DNA of 64,000 bases from Pseudomonas allokribbensis (GTDB taxonomy: Bacteria > Pseudomonadota > Gammaproteobacteria > Pseudomonadales > Pseudomonadaceae): NCBI RefSeq assembly GCF_014863605.1, contig NZ_CP062252.1:5805501-5869500 (forward strand), written 5' to 3'. Positions within the stretch are counted from its first letter, which is position 1, and each line of letters opens with the position of its first letter. Below, in pieces: positions 16,055-25,946 of the stretch. The notes under the pieces were generated by a model. That model made no database searches. It saw only the letters and a list, made by a program, of their open reading frames with translations, and had not been told where the DNA came from. The position numbers and the translations under genes were made by a program.

Positions 16055-16984
16055 TCAGCGGCCGAGCAAACGTGCCAGGCCGACGCTCATCGGCGTTGGC
16101 GTCGGGCACTTGAATCGCTCGAGCAACCGAGCGTTGTTCGCCCGCGAATGACGGATGTCACCGGAGCGCGCCGGGCCATAGCTGACCGGCGGCAACTCGC
16201 CGACCACCGCTTCCAGCGCAGCCAGCATCTGCTTGAGATTGGTCGCCTGATTCCAGCCGACGTTTACCGCGCCGACTTGCGCTTCAGGCTTTTCCAGGGC
16301 CTGCACCAGCACGTCGACCAGATCTTCGACGTACATGAAATCCCGGGTCTGCTCGCCATCGCCGAACACGGTGATCGGCAAGCCTTTCTGCGCGCGTTCG
16401 CTGAAGATGCTGATCACGCCGGAGTACGGCGAGGACGGATCCTGACGCGGGCCGAAAATATTGAAGAAGCGGAAGATCACCGGCTCCAGACCGTGCTGGC
16501 GGCGGTAGAAATCGAAGTAGTGCTCACCGGCCAGTTTGTCCGATGCATACGGCGTCAATGGCGCTTTCGGCGTGTCTTCGTTGATCGACTCGCCCTCGCC
16601 ATTGTTGCCGTAGACCGCGGCGCTGGAGGCGAACAGCACGCGCTTCACGCCGGCCTCGCGCATGGCTTCGCAGACGTTGAGCGTGCCGATGAAATTGCTC
16701 TGGTGAGTCTTCACCGGATCATCCACCGACGCCTGCACCGACGCCACGGCGGCCAGGTGCGCGACCGCGCTGCAACCTTGCATCGCTTGTGCAACCAGCG
16801 CGGCGTCGGCGACGTCGCCGACGATCAGTTCAACCTTGGGATTGTCCAGCGGCAAGTTGCTGCGTTTGCCGGTCGACAGGTCATCGAGGATCCGTACCGA
16901 ATGGCCGTTGGCGAGCAACGCGTCAGTCAGGTGCGAACCGATGAAACCGGCGCCGCCGGTGATTAAAACAGGGCCGTCAGCCAT
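16055..16984 (-). CDS. NAD-dependent sugar-nucleotide epimerase/dehydratase (GalE-like SDR)
   Basis: The 309 residues form an extended SDR: GGAGFIGSHL cofactor motif at the N-terminus, the DDLSTGKRSNLP loop, HLAAVASVQASV, SSAAVYGNNGEG with the catalytic Ser, and the YASDK catalytic Tyr/Lys pair. RFFNIFGPRQDP is typical of UDP-hexose 4-epimerases. It probably makes a UDP-sugar for surface polysaccharide. Start 16984 is at the conserved Rossmann strand (MADGPVLITGG) and overlaps the end of the upstream RmlD-like gene by eight bases, suggesting one operon. Confidence 0.9.
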   Translation of the reverse strand: MADGPVLITGGAGFIGSHLTDALLANGHSVRILDDLSTGKRSNLPLDNPKVELIVGDVADAALVAQAMQGCSAVAHLAAVASVQASVDDPVKTHQSNFIGTLNVCEAMREAGVKRVLFASSAAVYGNNGEGESINEDTPKAPLTPYASDKLAGEHYFDFYRRQHGLEPVIFRFFNIFGPRQDPSSPYSGVISIFSERAQKGLPITVFGDGEQTRDFMYVEDLVDVLVQALEKPEAQVGAVNVGWNQATNLKQMLAALEAVVGELPPVSYGPARSGDIRHSRANNARLLERFKCPTPTPMSVGLARLLGR

Positions 16985-17861
16985 GGCGATAAAACCTATC
17001 CAGTAAGCCCGGGAGTGCGGCGCGCCAGGCGCGCGGCTTGATCCCGAAAGTGTGCAGAATTTTCTTGCAGGCCAGCACCGCGTGTTGCGGCTCTTCAGCG
17101 GCATCCTCACGCGCGGCATGGGCCTGGGCGGTCGGTTCTTCGATCGCCAGCGGATGCAGGCTGCGAGCCTCGGTGAGAATCGCCTGCCCCAGGGCCAGCG
17201 GTGTGGTCGCCTCGTGGCCGGCGTAGTGGTAAGTGCCCCACAGCGGCGCGGCGCAATCGAGTTGTTTGAGCACCGAAATGATCACCCGGGCCGCATCGTC
17301 GACCGGGGTCGGATTGCCGCGACGGTCGTCAGCCAGCAGCAATTCTTCCGGCTGTTCGGCACGGGCCAGGAATCGCCCGAGGGTGCCTTCCGGGCTGTCA
17401 TCGAGCAGCCAGCCAAAACGCAGCAACACGTGCTGCGGGCAAGTGGCGCGTACGCTCTGCTCGATCCGCCACAGCGCCTGACCGCGCAGGCCCAACGGCA
17501 CGGGCTCGTCCTTTTCGCTGTAGGCGGTGGCACGGGAACCGTCGAATACCCGGTAGCTGGACGGTTGCACCAGCACGATGTTGTGGTGCTGGCACAGTTC
17601 GGCCAGACGCTCGATGGCGCGTTCCTGGCCCGACAGACGGCTTTCGCTGACGGTCTCGGCCTGGAACCAGTCGAAATAGTAGGCAAGGTTGATCAATGCA
17701 TCGGGACGGGTGTCGTCGAGCAGTTGTGTCAGGCTCGCGGCATCCCAGCCGTCTTCGGGCGGGCGGGGGGCGAGGAAACCGATGTCTTCCTCCGCACCGA
17801 GGCGAATCAGCGCCTGCCCAAGGGCATTTCCGCCGCCCAGTAACATAAGGCGCATTCGCAT
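16977..17861 (-). CDS. RmlD-like sugar-nucleotide-binding SDR lacking the catalytic Tyr/Lys
   Basis: A 294-residue protein of the dTDP-4-dehydrorhamnose reductase group. It has the short Rossmann motif LLGGGNALGQAL and the LVQPSSYRVFDG stretch equivalent to the STDYVFDG strand. Where active RmlD has PxxxYGxTKxxGE, this protein reads PLGLRGQALWRIE: the Tyr is Arg126 and the Lys is Leu130. It is therefore probably not an ordinary reductase; it may bind a nucleotide or sugar, or regulate the partner epimerase, with which it overlaps. Alignment to RmlD was made by eye. Confidence 0.75.
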   Translation of the reverse strand: MRMRLMLLGGGNALGQALIRLGAEEDIGFLAPRPPEDGWDAASLTQLLDDTRPDALINLAYYFDWFQAETVSESRLSGQERAIERLAELCQHHNIVLVQPSSYRVFDGSRATAYSEKDEPVPLGLRGQALWRIEQSVRATCPQHVLLRFGWLLDDSPEGTLGRFLARAEQPEELLLADDRRGNPTPVDDAARVIISVLKQLDCAAPLWGTYHYAGHEATTPLALGQAILTEARSLHPLAIEEPTAQAHAAREDAAEEPQHAVLACKKILHTFGIKPRAWRAALPGLLDRFYRHG

Positions 17862-18039
17862 AGAGTCAGCAGGCCCAGTCTGATTGGAACGATGGCTTTA
17901 GCGACGATGCGCGTGGCACCGTCGTCGATAATTGCCGGAATCGTTGCATTTTGCGGGTTTAGTGCGCAACCGTCACCCGTAAAGTGTAGATCCCCAGCGG
18001 TACTTGCAACTTCGCCCGCTCACCCGCATAACTGAAGCC

Positions 18040-21000
18040 ATGAATCTGCCCCTCCCCAAGGACGCGGCCCTGGCAGGCTTCCACCCCGCTGTCAGCGCCT
18101 GGTTCAGCCACACATTCGCGACGGTCACCGCCGCCCAGGCCCGCGCATGGCCGTTGATCCGCCAGCGACGCTCGACGCTGATCGCCGCGCCCACCGGCTC
18201 CGGCAAGACCCTCACCGCATTTCTCGCGGTGCTTGACGATCTGGTCCACCGTGGCCTGGAAACCCCGGACGGTCTGCCGGACGAGACGCTGGTGGTCTAC
18301 GTTTCGCCGCTCAAGGCGTTGTCCAACGACATCCGCATCAACCTGCAAAATCCGCTGGCCGGGATAACCGACCAGTTACGTCAAATGGACCTGCCGGCAC
18401 TGGAAATCACCACTGCCGTACGCACCGGTGACACCCCGCAAAAAGACCGCGCCGCCATGCGCAAAAGTGCGCCGCACATTCTGGTGACCACCCCGGAATC
18501 TCTCTACGTACTGCTCGGTTCCGAGTCCGGGCGCAAAATGCTCGGCACCACGCGCACGGTGATCGTCGATGAAATCCACGCCATTGCCGCCAGCAAACGT
18601 GGCAGTCACCTGGCCCTGAGCCTCGAACGCTTGCAGGCGCTGTGCGCCGAACCGCTGACCCGCATCGGGCTGTCGGCCACGCAAAAACCGATCGATGCGG
18701 TCGCACGGTTTCTGGTCGGCCATGAGCGCCCGTGCGAAATCATCGACATCGGCCACGCGCGCCCACGGGATCTGGGCATCGAAGTGCCGCCGGTGCCGTT
18801 GTCGGCGGTCATGGCCAATGATGTCTGGGAGCTGGTCTACGACCGCCTCGCCACGCTCGCCAGCGAACACCGCACCACGCTGATTTTCGTCAACACCCGG
18901 CGCCTCGCCGAACGCCTGAGTCGGCACCTGAGCGAACGCCTCGGCAAACACGCGGTGGCCGCGCACCACGGCAGTCTGGCCAAGGAGTTTCGTCTCGACG
19001 CCGAACAGCGCCTCAAGCGTGGCGAACTGCAAGTGCTGATCGCCACTGCGTCGCTGGAACTGGGGATCGACATCGGTGAAGTCGACCTTGTGTGCCAGAT
19101 CGCTTCGCCGCGGTCGATTGCCGGTTTTCTGCAACGGGTCGGCCGTTCCGGACACCAGGTTGGCGGCACGCCCAAGGGGCGCCTGTTCGCCACCACCCGC
19201 GATGACCTGATCGAATGCGCCGCGCTGCTCGACTGCGTGCGCCGGGGCGAACTCGACACCCTGCACATCCCCGAAGCGCCGCTGGATGTGCTGGCGCAAC
19301 AGATCATCGCCGAGGTCAGTTGCCAGGAGTGGGCCGAGGACGCGTTGCTCGCACTGCTTCGTCACGCGGAACCCTACGCCGACCTCGACGAAAAGCATTA
19401 TCAGGCGCTGCTGACCATGCTCGCCGAAGGCTACAACGGTCGTCAGGGCATCCGCAGCGCCTACCTGCACCGCGACGCTGTAAGCCGAACCTTGCGCGGA
19501 CGACGCGGTGCGCGGCTGACGGCCGTGACCAGCGGCGGCACCATCCCCGACAACGCCGACTACAGCGTGCTGCTGGAACCCCAGGGCCTGAACATCGGCA
19601 GCGTCAACGAAGACTTCGCCGTGGAAAGCATTGCCGGCGATGTGTTCCAGCTCGGCAACACCTCCTACCGAATCCTGCGGGTGGAAACCGGCAAGGTGCG
19701 GGTCGAGGATGCCCAGGGCCAACCGCCGACTATTCCGTTCTGGCTCGGCGAAGCACCCGGTCGCAGCGCCGAATTGTCGATGGCCGTGGCCCGCCTGCAG
19801 GCACAGCTCGATCAACTGCTGAGCGCCAGCCCCGGCAACCTGCAACCGGCCCTCGACTGGCTGACCGCAACCCTGGGACTGGACCTGGCCAGCGCCGAAC
19901 AGCTTGTGGATTATCTGGCCCGAGCCCGCCTCTCCCTCGGCGCCCTGCCGTCCCAGGACACGCTGCTGATGGAACGGTTTTTCGACGAGTCCGGCGGCAC
20001 CCAACTGATCATCCACTCGCCATTCGGCAGCCGTATCAATCGCGCCTGGGGCCTGGCCCTGCGCAAGCGCTTCTGCCGCACCTTCAACTTCGAATTGCAG
20101 GCTGCCGCCAGCGAAGACGCCATCGTGCTGTCGCTGTCCACCAGCCACAGTTTCGAACTCGACGAGGTCTGGCGTTATCTGCACAGCAACAGCGCCGAGC
20201 ACATCCTGATTCAAGCAGTGCTCGACGCACCGTTGTTCGGCGTGCGCTGGCGCTGGAACGCCGGGGTGGCGCTGGCCCTGCCGCGTTTTGTCAGCGGGCG
20301 AAAAGTCCCGCCGCAGTTGCAGCGAATGAAAAGCGAAGACCTGATCGCCAGCGTGTTTCCCGATCAGATCGCCTGCCTGGAAAATCTCGCCGGCGAACGA
20401 GAAATCCCCGAGCATCCGCTGGTGGAACAGACCCTCGACGATTGCCTGCACGAAGCGATGGACAGCGAGGGCTGGCTCGGTCTCCTGCGACGGCTGGAAC
20501 GCGGTGAAGTGCGCCTGATCGCTCGCGATCTGCCGGCGCCCTCGCCGCTGGCGGCGGAAATCCTCAGCGCACGCCCCTACACCTTTCTCGACGACGCGCC
20601 GCTGGAAGAGCGTCGCACCCAGGCTGTGCTCAACCGCCGCTGGAGCGATCCGCAATCCACCGATGACCTCGGTGCGCTGGACGCCGACGCGATCACCGCC
20701 GTACGTGAAGAAGCCTGGCCAACGCCGAACAGCCCCGACGAAATGCACGAAGCGCTGATGAGCCTGGCCTGCATCAGCGACCACGAAGTCGAGGCCAACC
20801 TGCATTGGCGCGATTGGCTGAATGCGTTGGCCGACACGGGTCGAGCCTGCCAACTGCAAATCGATCCCGAGCATTCGCTCTGGTTGGCGCGAGAACGCCT
20901 GACCTGTCTGCAAGCGCTTTATCCACAGGCATCTTCAGTGCTGCAAGCCCTGCCCGGTTTTGATGAAGTCTGGACCGCCGACGATGCCTTGGTGGAAGTC

Positions 21001-22335
21001 ATCCGCGCGCGACTGAGTGCATTCGGCCCGCTGCCACTGGAGACCATCGCGCAACCGCTGTCATTGCCGCCCGAACACGTCCATCAAGCCCTCGCCCGAC
21101 TGGAACGCGAAGGCTATGTGCTGCGTGGTCAATTCACGCCGGGGCTGAAGACTGAAGAATGGTGCGAACGGCATCTGCTCGCGCGTATTCACCGCTACAC
21201 CGTCAAGCGCCTGCGCCGGGAAATCGAACCGGTGGCGTTGCAGGATTTTATGCGTTTCCTGTTCGACTGGCAGCATGTCTCCTCGTCCACCCGGGGTCAG
21301 GGCAGCGCCGTGTTGCCGGCGGTTGTCGGTCAGTTCGAAGGCTACCCGGCAGCAGCGTCGGCGTGGGACAGCGACATTCTTCCGGCGCGGCTCAAGGACT
21401 ATTCACCGAGTTGGCTGGATGATCTGTGCCGCAGCGGAAAACTGGTGTGGACTCGCCTCAGCGCCCGGCAAAAAACCAGCGGCACGGCGCTGCGCAGTAC
21501 GCCCGTGGTGCTGTTGCCGCGCAGTCAGGTCGGGTTGTGGAGCGCACTGGCCGAGCAGACGCCGATCAGTGAACTGTCGCCTAAAACGCAGAAAGTCTTC
21601 GAGGCCCTCAGTCAGCACGGGGCGCTGTTTTTCGATGAGCTGATTCATGAAGCGCACCTGCTGCGCACCGAACTGGAAATCGCCTTGCAGGAACTGGTCG
21701 GCGCTGGCCTGGTGAACGCCGACAGTTTTGCCGGCCTGCGGGCACTGATCACCCCGGCGAGCAAGCGTCAGCAACGCAGCAGTCGACGCGGGCGCGGGGC
21801 GTTCGTGGGTGGCATGGACGATGCCGGGCGCTGGGCGCTTTTACGTCGTGGGTCGGTTGTGGAAAGCAGCCAGACAGCGTCGCCCGAGACGCTTGAACAC
21901 ATCGCCATGACCTTGTTGCGCCGTTACGGCGTGGTGTTCTGGCGCCTGCTGGAACGCGAAGCCGATTGGCTGCCGAGCTGGCGCGAACTCCTGCGCACCT
22001 TTCACCGGCTGGAGGCCCGGGGCGAGATTCGCGGCGGGCGTTTTGTCAGTGGCCTGGCCGGTGAACAATTCGCCCTGCCCGAGGCGATTCCGCTGCTGCG
22101 CGAAGTGCGCCGTCGCCCCCATGACGGCAGCCTGATCGCGGTGTGCGGGGTCGATCCGCTGAACCTCGCCGGCACTTTGTTGCCGGGCGCGAAAGTGCCG
22201 GCGCTGGCGAGCAACCGGCTGGTGTATCGCGACGGGTTGCCGGTGGCGGCCGAGATTGCCGGCAAGCAGCAGTTCTGGCCGGAGCTGGATCAGGTCTCCA
22301 TGGAACAGGTGCGCAACAAACTGATTCGGCATTGA
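18040..22335 (+). CDS. lhr: Large ATP-dependent helicase Lhr
   Basis: At 1431 residues this is a full-length Lhr. The N-terminal superfamily 2 helicase core shows [12 protein letters not shown] (Walker A), [12 protein letters not shown] (Ia), VDEIHA (motif II), LSATQKP (III), [15 protein letters not shown] (IV) and the [12 protein letters not shown] motif VI. It continues through the winged-helix and Lhr-specific DEAD/H-associated region (about 620-860) into the long C-terminal extension seen in gammaproteobacterial Lhr. The family unwinds RNA-DNA hybrids 3'-5' and is linked to DNA damage tolerance. Start 18040 gives [16 protein letters not shown]; a frame start 36 bases earlier is weaker. 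It is divergent from the SDR pair across 178 bases. Confidence 0.95.
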   Translation: MNLPLPKDAALAGFHPAVSAWFSHTFATVTAAQARAWPLIRQRRSTLIAAPTGSGKTLTAFLAVLDDLVHRGLETPDGLPDETLVVYVSPLKALSNDIRINLQNPLAGITDQLRQMDLPALEITTAVRTGDTPQKDRAAMRKSAPHILVTTPESLYVLLGSESGRKMLGTTRTVIVDEIHAIAASKRGSHLALSLERLQALCAEPLTRIGLSATQKPIDAVARFLVGHERPCEIIDIGHARPRDLGIEVPPVPLSAVMANDVWELVYDRLATLASEHRTTLIFVNTRRLAERLSRHLSERLGKHAVAAHHGSLAKEFRLDAEQRLKRGELQVLIATASLELGIDIGEVDLVCQIASPRSIAGFLQRVGRSGHQVGGTPKGRLFATTRDDLIECAALLDCVRRGELDTLHIPEAPLDVLAQQIIAEVSCQEWAEDALLALLRHAEPYADLDEKHYQALLTMLAEGYNGRQGIRSAYLHRDAVSRTLRGRRGARLTAVTSGGTIPDNADYSVLLEPQGLNIGSVNEDFAVESIAGDVFQLGNTSYRILRVETGKVRVEDAQGQPPTIPFWLGEAPGRSAELSMAVARLQAQLDQLLSASPGNLQPALDWLTATLGLDLASAEQLVDYLARARLSLGALPSQDTLLMERFFDESGGTQLIIHSPFGSRINRAWGLALRKRFCRTFNFELQAAASEDAIVLSLSTSHSFELDEVWRYLHSNSAEHILIQAVLDAPLFGVRWRWNAGVALALPRFVSGRKVPPQLQRMKSEDLIASVFPDQIACLENLAGEREIPEHPLVEQTLDDCLHEAMDSEGWLGLLRRLERGEVRLIARDLPAPSPLAAEILSARPYTFLDDAPLEERRTQAVLNRRWSDPQSTDDLGALDADAITAVREEAWPTPNSPDEMHEALMSLACISDHEVEANLHWRDWLNALADTGRACQLQIDPEHSLWLARERLTCLQALYPQASSVLQALPGFDEVWTADDALVEVIRARLSAFGPLPLETIAQPLSLPPEHVHQALARLEREGYVLRGQFTPGLKTEEWCERHLLARIHRYTVKRLRREIEPVALQDFMRFLFDWQHVSSSTRGQGSAVLPAVVGQFEGYPAAASAWDSDILPARLKDYSPSWLDDLCRSGKLVWTRLSARQKTSGTALRSTPVVLLPRSQVGLWSALAEQTPISELSPKTQKVFEALSQHGALFFDELIHEAHLLRTELEIALQELVGAGLVNADSFAGLRALITPASKRQQRSSRRGRGAFVGGMDDAGRWALLRRGSVVESSQTASPETLEHIAMTLLRRYGVVFWRLLEREADWLPSWRELLRTFHRLEARGEIRGGRFVSGLAGEQFALPEAIPLLREVRRRPHDGSLIAVCGVDPLNLAGTLLPGAKVPALASNRLVYRDGLPVAAEIAGKQQFWPELDQVSMEQVRNKLIRH

Positions 22336-22467
22336 GCTCAAGAACGCCTTGAGGGCAGCGTTTGATCTTTGCTCCCAGGTCAAATATCAAATGCCCATCC
22401 CTGTATTTTTCCTCCCTCGCCAAACCCCGACACTGCGCTCCATTCAATCCTCAACCGGAGTGCTGTC

Positions 22468-23679
22468 ATGCCCATTGCCTTGCTCGCGCTGACGCTCAGC
22501 GCATTTGCCATCGGGACGACCGAGTTCGTCATCGTTGGCCTGCTTCCTACCATCGGCGCCGATCTTGGCGTCAGTCTGCCGTCCGCCGGTCTGCTGGTCA
22601 GTCTCTACGCCCTCGGCGTGGCCATCGGTGCGCCGGTGCTGACCGCGCTCACCGGCAAAGTCCCGCGCAAACTGTTGCTGCTGTCGCTGATGGTGCTGTT
22701 TACCCTCGGCAACCTGCTGGCCTGGCTGGCACCGAGTTATGAATCGCTGGTGCTGGCACGGATCGTCACCGGCCTTGCTCATGGCGTCTTCTTCTCCATC
22801 GGCTCGACCATTGCCACCAGCCTGGTGCCCAAGGAAAAGGCCGCCAGCGCGATTGCAATCATGTTCACCGGCCTGACCGTGGCACTGGTCACCGGCGTGC
22901 CGCTGGGCACGTTCATCGGTCAGCATTTCGGCTGGCGTGAAACCTTCCTCGCCGTGTCGGCGCTGGGCGTCATCGCGTTCATCGGCAGCTTGCTGTATGT
23001 GCCGAAAAACATCGCCCACAGCAAGCCGGCTTCGTTGCTGCAACAGTTGCAGGTGCTCAAACAGCCGCGCCTGCTGCTGGTCTACGCCATGACCGCCATC
23101 GGTTACGGCGGCTCGTTCATTGCCTTCACCTACCTGGCGCCGATTCTTCAGGACATCTCGGGCTTCAGCGCCGGCACGGTCAGCCTGGTGCTGCTGGTGT
23201 ACGGCGTATCGGTCGCCGTCGGCAATATCTGGGGTGGCAAACTGGCGGACAAGCGCGGGCCGATCAGCGCCCTGAAAATCATCTTCGCCCTGCTCGCTGC
23301 CGTGCTGTTCGTGCTCACTTTCACCGCCGGCAACCCGTGGCTGGCACTGGCCACCGTGCTGGTCTGGGGCGCGGTCGCCTTCGGCAACGTGCCGGGTTTG
23401 CAGGTGTACGTGGTGCGTCAGGCTGAACATCACACGCCGCAGGCAGTCGATGTGGCTTCAGGGCTGAACATTGCGGCGTTCAACCTCGGGATCGCCGGCG
23501 GTGCCTGGGGTGGCGGGCTGATTGTCGAGCACATCGGCCTGATCCACACCGCGTGGATCGGCGGGCTGGTGGTGCTGGTGGCATTGGCCCTGACAGCCTT
23601 GAGCGGTCGCCTCGACCGGCTGGGCCCGGTGTATGCCGAACCCGCTGAAGGCTCTGCTCGCGTCATTACCGGCCACTGA
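22468..23679 (+). CDS. MFS drug/sugar exporter (AraJ/DHA1-type)
   Basis: A 403-residue, 12-helix major-facilitator protein. The N-terminus AFAIGTTEFVIVGLLPTIGADL and the loop-2 region around GKVPRKLLLL match the AraJ/YdhP arabinose-efflux-like branch, which exports drugs or metabolites using proton antiport. Start 22468 has a CCGGAG ribosome-binding site; an upstream in-frame ATG would add a non-conserved tail. It stands alone between lhr and the ybhP cluster, and its substrate cannot be deduced. Confidence 0.88.
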   Translation: MPIALLALTLSAFAIGTTEFVIVGLLPTIGADLGVSLPSAGLLVSLYALGVAIGAPVLTALTGKVPRKLLLLSLMVLFTLGNLLAWLAPSYESLVLARIVTGLAHGVFFSIGSTIATSLVPKEKAASAIAIMFTGLTVALVTGVPLGTFIGQHFGWRETFLAVSALGVIAFIGSLLYVPKNIAHSKPASLLQQLQVLKQPRLLLVYAMTAIGYGGSFIAFTYLAPILQDISGFSAGTVSLVLLVYGVSVAVGNIWGGKLADKRGPISALKIIFALLAAVLFVLTFTAGNPWLALATVLVWGAVAFGNVPGLQVYVVRQAEHHTPQAVDVASGLNIAAFNLGIAGGAWGGGLIVEHIGLIHTAWIGGLVVLVALALTALSGRLDRLGPVYAEPAEGSARVITGH

Positions 23680-23782
23680 TCCGGCGAATACCGACCGTCC
23701 GTAGTCCCGCCGAAACTTTCTCGAACCGCCCGCAGTCACCAATAGACAGAGGCGGTACGAGGACTTTCGACGGGAGGACGGC

Positions 23783-23869
23783 ATGGCGGCGATTCGCATC
23801 GATGACTCAAAGGGGCGCCCTGCCCCTTGGCGCGACCAGCGCCACCCCCCTGCGGGCATGCCGTCATGA
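23783..23869 (+). CDS. Possible 28-codon leader ORF coupled to ybhP
   Basis: An ATG at 23783 is preceded by a strong GGGAGGA ribosome-binding site. The frame encodes a 28-residue Arg/Pro-rich peptide starting MAAIRIDDSKGRPAPW and stops at 23867-23869, overlapping the ybhP start as ATGA. The good ribosome site and the exact overlap suggest real translation that couples to ybhP; ybhP has only a poor site of its own. I know no family for the peptide, and chance cannot be excluded for so short a frame. Confidence 0.4.
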   Translation: MAAIRIDDSKGRPAPWRDQRHPPAGMPS

Positions 23870-24663
23870 GCATTCCCGAGCCGGTCGGCGTCACCGATGA
23901 ACAGGCCACCGTCATCACCACGGTGCGTCGTTTCACCGTGCTGACGGTCAACACCCACAAGGGCTTCACCGCGCTGAACCGCCGCTTCATTCTCCCGGAA
24001 CTGCGCGAAGCGGTCCGCAGCGTGTCCGCCGACGTGGTGTTCCTGCAGGAAGTCCACGGCACCCACGAACACCATCCCAAGCGCTACAACAACTGGCCGA
24101 CGATGCCGCAATACGAGTTCCTCGCCGACAGCCTGTGGCCGCAGTTCGCCTACGGGCGCAACGCGGTGTACCCGGAGGGTGATCACGGCAACGCCCTGCT
24201 GTCGAAATTCCAGATCGTGCGCCACGACAACCTCGACGTTTCCATCAGCGGTCATGAAAACCGTGGTCTGTTGCATTGCGTGCTGCGCCTGCCGGGAGAC
24301 GCTCGCGAATTGTACGCGATCTGCGTGCACCTGGGCCTGCGTGAAAGTCATCGCAACGCACAGCTGAAACTGCTGCGAAAACGCCTCGCCGACCTGCCCG
24401 ACGATGCACCGGTGATCGTCGCCGGCGACTTCAACGACTGGCGCCAGCGCGCCGATGCGCTGCTGGAACCTTGCGGTCTGCGTGAAGTGTTTGCCGAGCA
24501 TCAGGGCAAACCGGCGCGCAGTTTTCCGGCGCGCTGGCCGGCACTGCGGCTGGACCGGATCTACGTGCGCAACCTCAAGACCAGCCAGCCGAAGGTGCTC
24601 GCCAACCGGCCCTGGTCACATCTTTCCGATCACGTGCCGCTGTCAGTGGAGATCGAACTATGA
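23866..24663 (+). CDS. ybhP: Endonuclease/exonuclease/phosphatase-fold protein, YbhP-like
   Basis: A 265-residue EEP-superfamily hydrolase: TVNTHKGF near the N-terminus, VFLQEVHG with the metal-binding Glu, the VHLGLRESHR central motif, VIVAGDFNDWR (catalytic Asp/Asn) and SDHVPLSVEI with the terminal Asp-His pair. The superfamily cleaves phosphodiester or phosphate bonds in nucleic acids, inositides or sphingolipids. Here its strict linkage to clsB and ybhN (as in E. coli) suggests a lipid-related substrate. Start 23866 is preferred; a longer frame from 23827 lacks a ribosome site. Confidence 0.85.
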   Translation: MSIPEPVGVTDEQATVITTVRRFTVLTVNTHKGFTALNRRFILPELREAVRSVSADVVFLQEVHGTHEHHPKRYNNWPTMPQYEFLADSLWPQFAYGRNAVYPEGDHGNALLSKFQIVRHDNLDVSISGHENRGLLHCVLRLPGDARELYAICVHLGLRESHRNAQLKLLRKRLADLPDDAPVIVAGDFNDWRQRADALLEPCGLREVFAEHQGKPARSFPARWPALRLDRIYVRNLKTSQPKVLANRPWSHLSDHVPLSVEIEL

Positions 24664-25946
24664 GCAGCGCGCCGCTGGAAAAGTCCGCCGTGGAACCGAT
24701 CACCATCACCCCACCGATCCGCGAGCCCGGCCAAGTCGATGTCGACTATGGCTGGCAGGGCAACAACCGCGTCGAACTGCTGGAAAACGGCGAGGATTAT
24801 TTCCCGCGAGTCTTCGATGCCATGCGCACGGCGAAGAGTGAAATCCTGCTGGAGACCTTCATCGTTTTCGAAGACAAGGTCGGCAACGAGTTGCAGCAGA
24901 TTCTGATCGACGCCGCCCGGCGTGGCGTGCGCACCACCGTCAGTCTCGACGGCTTCGGTTGCGGCGAATTGAGCACCCGTTACCTCACCGCGTTGAGCGA
25001 GGTCGGTGTGCACCTGCAAATCTTCGACCCGGCGCCCAAACGCCTGGGTTTTCGCACCAACTGGTTTCGTCGCCTGCACCGCAAGATCGTGGTGGTCGAC
25101 GGGCTGATTGCGTTCATCGGCGGGATCAATTTTTCCGGCGATCACCTGGCGGATTTCGGCCCCGAGGCGAAGCAGGATTACGCGGTGCAAGTTCAGGGCC
25201 CGGCGGTGGCCGACATCCATCATTTCGCCCTGCTGCAAAGCGGTCGTCCCGGCCGGGCGCGGTTCTGGTGGCAGCGTCGACGCCAGCGGCGGGCGGAGAT
25301 GGCGTTCACCGAACATGACGGTCAGGTGCGATTGGTATTCCGCGACAACGACCAGCATCACACCGATATCGAAGACGTTTATTTACAGGTGTTGCGCCGC
25401 GCCCGGCGGCGGGTGGTGATCGCCAATGCCTATTTCTTTCCCGGTTACCGCTTGCTGCGCGAGATGCGCAACGCGGCCCGGCGCGGCGTCGATGTGCGGC
25501 TGATCCTGCAGGGCCAGCCGGACATGCTGGTGGCCAAACTCGCAGCGCGCATGACCTACGACTACCTGCTCAAGGCCGGGGTGCAGATCCACGAATATTG
25601 CGAGCGGCCGCTGCACGGCAAAGTCGCGCTGGTGGATGAGGATTGGAGCACTGTCGGGTCGAGCAATCTTGATCCGCTGAGCCTGTCACTGAACCTGGAA
25701 GCCAATGTTTTGATCCGCGACCGGGCCTTCAATGGTCATCTGTTTGAACGTCTCGAAGATCTGAGCAACAACCACTGCAAAACGATGGACGCCAGCAAGT
25801 CGCCGCGCGGCCGACTCTGGCACATGACCGTGGGGTTTCTGGTGTTTCATTTCCTGCGCCATTTCCCGGCCATGGCCGGCTGGCTACCTGCACACAAACC
25901 ACGGTTGAAACCCTTTATCCGCACGACCGGGAGCGATCCGTCATGA
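24660..25946 (+). CDS. clsB: Cardiolipin synthase B
   Basis: A 428-residue phospholipase-D-superfamily enzyme that joins phosphatidylglycerol with a second phospholipid to form cardiolipin. Two HKD motifs are intact: HRKIVVVD (His140, Lys142, Asp147) and HGKVALVD (His319, Lys321, Asp326), each followed by the expected GG/GSSN segments. It lacks the two N-terminal membrane helices of ClsA, as expected for ClsB (YbhO). It overlaps ybhP and ybhN by four bases (ATGA) on both sides, so the three are translationally coupled. Confidence 0.93.
   Translation: MSSAPLEKSAVEPITITPPIREPGQVDVDYGWQGNNRVELLENGEDYFPRVFDAMRTAKSEILLETFIVFEDKVGNELQQILIDAARRGVRTTVSLDGFGCGELSTRYLTALSEVGVHLQIFDPAPKRLGFRTNWFRRLHRKIVVVDGLIAFIGGINFSGDHLADFGPEAKQDYAVQVQGPAVADIHHFALLQSGRPGRARFWWQRRRQRRAEMAFTEHDGQVRLVFRDNDQHHTDIEDVYLQVLRRARRRVVIANAYFFPGYRLLREMRNAARRGVDVRLILQGQPDMLVAKLAARMTYDYLLKAGVQIHEYCERPLHGKVALVDEDWSTVGSSNLDPLSLSLNLEANVLIRDRAFNGHLFERLEDLSNNHCKTMDASKSPRGRLWHMTVGFLVFHFLRHFPAMAGWLPAHKPRLKPFIRTTGSDPS

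Noticed and set aside
18376..20913. 845-residue open frame on the minus strand
   Set aside because: It lies wholly antisense to lhr, has low-complexity His/Gln/Gly composition and no recognisable domain; long antisense frames are common in high-G+C coding DNA.
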